Assembly: GCF_021300615.1 (NCBI RefSeq)
Contig: NZ_JAJTMY010000001.1
Location: forward strand, 124,001 to 188,000
Source: Helicobacter anatolicus
GTDB lineage: Bacteria > Campylobacterota > Campylobacteria > Campylobacterales > Helicobacteraceae
DNA: 64,000 nt
Direction: 5' to 3'
This document shows positions 60,162-64,000 of this stretch, piece after piece. The translations under genes were made by a program, and so were the position numbers. Within the stretch, counting starts at the first letter, position 1. The number at the start of each line of letters is the position of its first letter. A model generated the notes under the pieces. It was not told the origin of the DNA, did not search any database, and worked only from the letters and a program-made list of their open reading frames with translations.

Positions 60162-60686
60162 ATGAAAAATATCCCCAATATTCTTACAATATCCAGAATT
60201 CTTATCTCTGTTTTAGTAATTTTTGTATTACTTAATGGAGAGGAGTTGGGAATTAGTAATCCAAATTTTATAGCATTCTGGTTGTTTATTTTTGCATCTA
60301 TTACCGATTTTTTTGATGGGTATTTAGCCAGAAAATTTAATTTAACTTCAATTTTTGGGGCAGTTTTTGATCCCTTGGCTGATAAAATGCTTATACTTGC
60401 AGCATTTATTGGACTACTTTGTGTGCATAAAGCAAGCCCTTGGGCAGTATTTTTGATATTTAGTCGAGAATTTTTTATTACAGGTTTGCGCGTTGTTGTG
60501 GCAAGTAATAATCAAAGTGTGAGTGCTGGTATTTTAGGAAAAATCAAAACCATTCTACAAATTATTGCAATTTGCTTTTTATTGTTAGATTGGTATGGGC
60601 AGAATGTTATTCTTTGGGGTGCTACTTTGATTACTCTTTATTCAGGTTTGGATTATGCAATACGCTATTATAAAAATATAAAGTAA
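60162..60686 (+). CDS. pgsA: CDP-diacylglycerol-glycerol-3-phosphate 3-phosphatidyltransferase
   Basis: Makes phosphatidylglycerol-phosphate, a precursor of PG and cardiolipin. The 174-residue protein has about five membrane segments and the CDP-alcohol phosphotransferase motif D-x2-DG-x2-AR-x8-G-x3-D-x3-D, seen as DFFDGYLARKF through GAVFDPLAD. Its stop overlaps the rseP ATG (TAATG). Confidence 0.95.
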   Translation: MKNIPNILTISRILISVLVIFVLLNGEELGISNPNFIAFWLFIFASITDFFDGYLARKFNLTSIFGAVFDPLADKMLILAAFIGLLCVHKASPWAVFLIFSREFFITGLRVVVASNNQSVSAGILGKIKTILQIIAICFLLLDWYGQNVILWGATLITLYSGLDYAIRYYKNIK

Positions 60687-61741
60687 TGTTTATTATTCTC
60701 GCATTTTTAATTCTCTCATTTTTAGTGTTTTTTCACGAACTTGGTCATTATATTGCGGCAAGAATTTGTGGTGTTAGAGTGGAAACTTTTAGTATTGGAT
60801 TTGGAAAGAAAATTATTTGTAAAACTTATAGAGGGACTGATTATGCCTTATCTTTAATTCCTCTTGGAGGATATGTAAAACTTAAGGGGCAGGGCGATTT
60901 GAATCCACTAGAAAAAGATGAAGCAAAAGATAGCTATAGCACTAAAAAACCTCTTATAAAAATTGTGATTTTATTTGCTGGACCATTGTTTAATTTTATT
61001 TTAGCTTTTGCAATTTATTTAAGTATTGCATTATATGGAGGTATAGAGGGGGTTTTACCAATTGTTGGTGAGGTAAAAAAAGATATGCCTGCTTTTGTGG
61101 CTGGATTAAAAGAGGGGGATCAGATTATAAATATTAATCAAAAAAAGATTCGTAGCTGGAATGAAGTACATGCATTAATTAGCAGCGAAGCACGGGTGGA
61201 TATGGAGATAATGCGTCAAGGAAAAAAACTAAGCTTTAGCATTCCTGCGCAAATACAAAAAAGAGAGAATGTGTTTGGTGAGATGGTGGATATATATGTG
61301 ATAGGTATCGTTGCTAGGGGAGATGTAGGGATAATTTATCAAGGTCTTTTGGATTCTATTTATTATGCTTTTATGGAGTTTTATAAATCTTCTAAAATGA
61401 TTTTGATGGGTATTCAAAAAATGTTGATTGGTGTTGTGTCTTTGAAAGAGATTGGTGGACCAATTATGATTGTAGATAGCATTGCAAATTTTGCACAAAA
61501 AGATTTGACAATTTTATTTTTATGGGTAGCACTAATTTCAGTTAATCTAGGAATTTTGAATTTATTACCCATTCCCGCGCTTGATGGAGGACAGATTCTT
61601 TTTAATCTTTATGAAATATTGACTGGTAGGATGATACATGAGCAAGGGGCTAGATATTTAACTTTATTGGGATGGGTGATTTTATTTAGTTTAATGCTAC
61701 TTGGCGTATTTAATGATTTAAGAAGGATTTTTGGTGCTTAA
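60686..61741 (+). CDS. rseP: Site-2 zinc metalloprotease RseP
   Basis: Intramembrane protease, 351 residues. HELGH (about 17-21, VFFHELGHYIAARICG) gives the zinc ligands, one PDZ domain (about 125-205) sits in the periplasm, and NLLPIPALDGGQIL near the C-terminus holds the third ligand. Four membrane segments. Substrates are unknown here. It overlaps xseA by 8 bases. Confidence 0.94.
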   Translation: MFIILAFLILSFLVFFHELGHYIAARICGVRVETFSIGFGKKIICKTYRGTDYALSLIPLGGYVKLKGQGDLNPLEKDEAKDSYSTKKPLIKIVILFAGPLFNFILAFAIYLSIALYGGIEGVLPIVGEVKKDMPAFVAGLKEGDQIININQKKIRSWNEVHALISSEARVDMEIMRQGKKLSFSIPAQIQKRENVFGEMVDIYVIGIVARGDVGIIYQGLLDSIYYAFMEFYKSSKMILMGIQKMLIGVVSLKEIGGPIMIVDSIANFAQKDLTILFLWVALISVNLGILNLLPIPALDGGQILFNLYEILTGRMIHEQGARYLTLLGWVILFSLMLLGVFNDLRRIFGA

Positions 61742-62993
61742 ACCTCTTAGTGTCAAAGAATTAAATACTCAAATACAATCATTAATAGAGACTACTTTTA
61801 TTGAGGTTTGTGTGGAGGGTGAGGTTAGTAATCTTACAAAGCATAATAGTGGACACTTCTATTTTAGTATTAAAGATGAGACTTCAGCAATTAGGTGTGT
61901 ACTTTTTAAGGGGAATGCGCTTAAGGTAAAATTTGATATTCAAAACTCACAAAAAATTGTTGTACGAGGTAGTATTAGTGTGTATGTTCCGCGTGGAGAA
62001 TATCAAATTATTTGCAAGACAATTGAGCCTGTAGGGCAAGGAGCGTTGCATTTAGCTTTTGAGCAACTAAAAAATAAATTTTATACTTTAGGGTATTTTG
62101 ATTCTTCTTATAAAAAGTCTCTCCCGTTATTTCCTAAAAAAATTGCTTTAATTACTTCTGGCACGGGTGCTGCACTACAAGATATGCTTTTTGTTGCAAG
62201 AAAAAGATGGGGATTGGTAAAAATTGTGCATTTTGATACCTTGGTGCAAGGAGAGGGAGCAAAAGATAGTATTGTTAGTCAGATTCAAAGGGCAGATAGT
62301 TATTATGGAGGTCAAGATGCTTTTGATGTGATTATTGTAGGTCGTGGTGGTGGAAGTTTGGAGGATTTGTGGGCATTTAATGAAGAGGTTGTTGCTAGAG
62401 CTATTTTTGAAGCAAAAACCCCTATAGTCTCTGCTGTTGGTCATGAAGTTGATTATGTAATTAGTGATTTTGTGGCTGACTTGAGGGCACCTACTCCTTC
62501 TGCAGCTATAGAAATGGTTTTGCCAGATAAAGTGAGTTGGCTTTTGAGACTTGATGAATTGGGTGAGGAGTTGCATGCTAAATTGCCGAGGCATTTTAAG
62601 AATTTGGGGGAAAAATTAAGAGAGTATGGATATTTTTTTGAAAATTATAATATTGAAAAAAAGTTTAAATATAATTTTGAAATACTTGTTCAATTGTTTG
62701 AAGGATTGGATTCTAAGATAAGATCTTGTATTGCACAAAAAAATATTTCTATTTTGATGGAGCAAATTGATTTGGTTATGCAAAATTTTTTAGCACGTAA
62801 AAAGTATGAATTAGAGAGAGTGGGAGGGGAGTTGGCTGCAAGAATAGAAGGTGTTAAAAAAGGCTATGCTCAAATTTTATTACAAGGAAAAATCGCTGAT
62901 TTGGAGATGTTGCAAAAAGGTGAAAGTATTGAATTGGTAAATGAAAAAGGGATGGTTTTGGCAAAAGTAGAGCAGGGATTCACCAAGCTCTAG
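61734..62993 (+). CDS. xseA: Exodeoxyribonuclease VII large subunit
   Basis: Single-strand exonuclease subunit, 419 residues. N-terminal OB fold (GEVSNLTKHNSGHFYFSIKDE), the catalytic region RGGGSLEDLWAFNEE and VGHEVDYVISDFVADLRAPTPSAA, then a long helix. GTG 61734 is chosen, six bases after AAGGA; TTG 61731 is too close to it. It overlaps the end of the convergent ankyrin gene by 14 bases. Confidence 0.95.
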   Translation: MLKPLSVKELNTQIQSLIETTFIEVCVEGEVSNLTKHNSGHFYFSIKDETSAIRCVLFKGNALKVKFDIQNSQKIVVRGSISVYVPRGEYQIICKTIEPVGQGALHLAFEQLKNKFYTLGYFDSSYKKSLPLFPKKIALITSGTGAALQDMLFVARKRWGLVKIVHFDTLVQGEGAKDSIVSQIQRADSYYGGQDAFDVIIVGRGGGSLEDLWAFNEEVVARAIFEAKTPIVSAVGHEVDYVISDFVADLRAPTPSAAIEMVLPDKVSWLLRLDELGEELHAKLPRHFKNLGEKLREYGYFFENYNIEKKFKYNFEILVQLFEGLDSKIRSCIAQKNISILMEQIDLVMQNFLARKKYELERVGGELAARIEGVKKGYAQILLQGKIADLEMLQKGESIELVNEKGMVLAKVEQGFTKL

Positions 62994-63819
62994 TATTGTT
63001 TTTTGTAACTTTATAAAGAGTTTTTCTGGAATTGTCGATGAGGTATTCTATGGCAAATCCATATTGTATGCTCGCATTTCCGTTTCTTGAAAGTCGAATG
63101 TTTTGATAAGTTTCTCTGGGGATCGTAAGGCTTACAAGACCTTGACTTGAACGTGGCGCAATTGTTTTATTGACACTTGATTCGGTAATAAGGTTACCAT
63201 TGATATAAAGCGCAACGCTAGTTATGGTAATAAAGGATTCTGTAAGGTTACTAGCACTTACACCTACAGCGCCGTTACTGACGCTAAAAGCAGTGCTAGC
63301 AATTACAAGGTGTTTATTGTCTACTTTTACAGAGGGAATTTGAATTTTTGAGAGAATGTATTTTGCAGGTGTGTCACCTATGTTGTTAGGGACATTTAAA
63401 TCTGCACCTTCTTTTACTAGTAGGCGTATCATATTAATATCGTTTTTTGCAACGGCATAATGTAATGCTGTGTTGCCTCTAATTTGATCTCTAGCATTGA
63501 CTTTTGCACCAGCTCTTAATAATGCATCCGCAATACGCAAATTGCCATATTGTACAACTTTATGGAGTGCGGTTTCACCATGACAAATCGTATTTACATT
63601 TGCACGATAATTAATCAATAGATACACTGCTTGCATATTATTTCTTCTGGCAGCATCATAAAGGGGTGTATTTCCTCTTAGCATTGTATTTACATTTGCA
63701 CCTCTTTGTAAGCCTCTTTTGACTTCTTGAACATTATTGCTAAAAAGTAAATAATCATATTGATTGGCAAAAATGAAAGTTGAAAAGAAAAATAATATAA
63801 GGATATGTAACTTCTTCAT
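62980..63819 (-). CDS. Secreted ankyrin-repeat protein
   Basis: A 279-residue protein with a signal peptide (1-18, ending IFANQ). Three to four ankyrin repeats occupy about residues 30-160 (GNTPLYDAARRNN, ETALHKVVQYGN, NTALHYAVAKND). The C-terminal 110 residues are beta-rich with no recognised family. Exported ankyrin proteins here may bind periplasmic partners (for example with catalase in Helicobacter and Campylobacter); that is inference. AAGGAG is embedded in the end of the HIT gene upstream. Confidence 0.85.
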   Translation of the reverse strand: MKKLHILILFFFSTFIFANQYDYLLFSNNVQEVKRGLQRGANVNTMLRGNTPLYDAARRNNMQAVYLLINYRANVNTICHGETALHKVVQYGNLRIADALLRAGAKVNARDQIRGNTALHYAVAKNDINMIRLLVKEGADLNVPNNIGDTPAKYILSKIQIPSVKVDNKHLVIASTAFSVSNGAVGVSASNLTESFITITSVALYINGNLITESSVNKTIAPRSSQGLVSLTIPRETYQNIRLSRNGNASIQYGFAIEYLIDNSRKTLYKVTKNNTRAW

Positions 63820-64000
63820 TTATATCTCCTTGTATAAATATTTTTGTGCTAAAAGTTTGATTTTTTGATAAGTTTTAAAAAAATCAACCCCATAAACTCT
63901 AGAATCCATAATGCTGGTAATAAAATTTGTATCTCCATTATATCGTGGTAATAAATGTAAATGTAAATGTTCGGGAATTCCAGCACCACCTGCTTTTTTT
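63820..64000 (-). CDS. HIT-family protein (3' part, cut by the window edge)
   Basis: An open frame of 59 codons plus the TAA stop at 63820-63822, running off the right end. Translation includes GAGIPEHLHLHLLPRYNGD, the histidine-triad motif HxHxH of HIT nucleotide hydrolases. The start is not in the window. The ankyrin ATG follows its stop directly (TAAATG), so the two genes form an operon. Confidence 0.85.
   Translation of the reverse strand, partial: KKAGGAGIPEHLHLHLLPRYNGDTNFITSIMDSRVYGVDFFKTYQKIKLLAQKYLYKEI

Overview
The window reads as chromosomal DNA of a Helicobacter-type Campylobacterota. It is AT-rich and densely packed, most genes overlap or sit a few bases apart, and promoters carry a TATAAT -10 without a clear -35. 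From memory, two blocks follow H. pylori gene order: tgt / COG3400 gene / aroB / mscS-like / mtaB / ftsH paralogue / small hydrolase (29.2-37.8 kb), and fmt / birA / parA / parB / atpF' to atpC / tolQRA / tolB / pal / cpoB / slyD, then flgM / flgN / flgK (39.3-59.1 kb). It is not H. pylori itself: it has a monomeric NADP isocitrate dehydrogenase, proBA and hisA, and its GroES lacks the metal-binding tail.

Layout: a CAT-anticodon tRNA opens the window. A minus-strand cluster follows for peptidoglycan O-acetylation (patA MBOAT, patB and ape1 SGNH proteins, led by a small coiled-coil membrane protein), then recG. Plus-strand queF and groES-groEL (with a CIRCE-like operator) lead to a second MBOAT-SGNH pair; its MBOAT gene contains a perfect (AT)13 tract. 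Next come petABC (cytochrome bc1), icd, a Fur-boxed heme-uptake unit on the minus strand (TonB-dependent receptor and hugZ), cstA with its small partner, and proB-proA.

From 23.9 to 30.4 kb the minus strand carries a DUF89 protein, a coiled-coil protein, motB-motA, exbB-exbD-tonB and tgt. From 30.4 to 62.9 kb nearly everything is on the plus strand. hisA is a single minus-strand gene set between slyD and the flagellar genes. Beside it is an unusual three-gene unit: an HsdM/HsdS-like fusion with no restriction partner, a hexapeptide acyltransferase and a 61-residue membrane protein. This unit leads into a sigma-28 promoter and flgM-flgN-flgK. The window ends with a DUF2400 protein, rpmB, pgsA, rseP, xseA, and on the minus strand an ankyrin protein and the cut-off end of a HIT-family gene.

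Working links: receptor, ExbBD-TonB and HugZ form a heme-iron route; queF and tgt both serve queuosine; MotAB, FlgM/N/K and the methyltransferase-like unit concern motility; PatA/PatB/Ape1, Tol-Pal and the second MBOAT pair concern the envelope. The observations most worth a second look are the (AT)13 tract in the second acyltransferase, the NPPL methyltransferase fusion in the flagellar locus, the FtsH paralogue without its HEXXH protease motif, and the BioV-like hydrolase without its serine.
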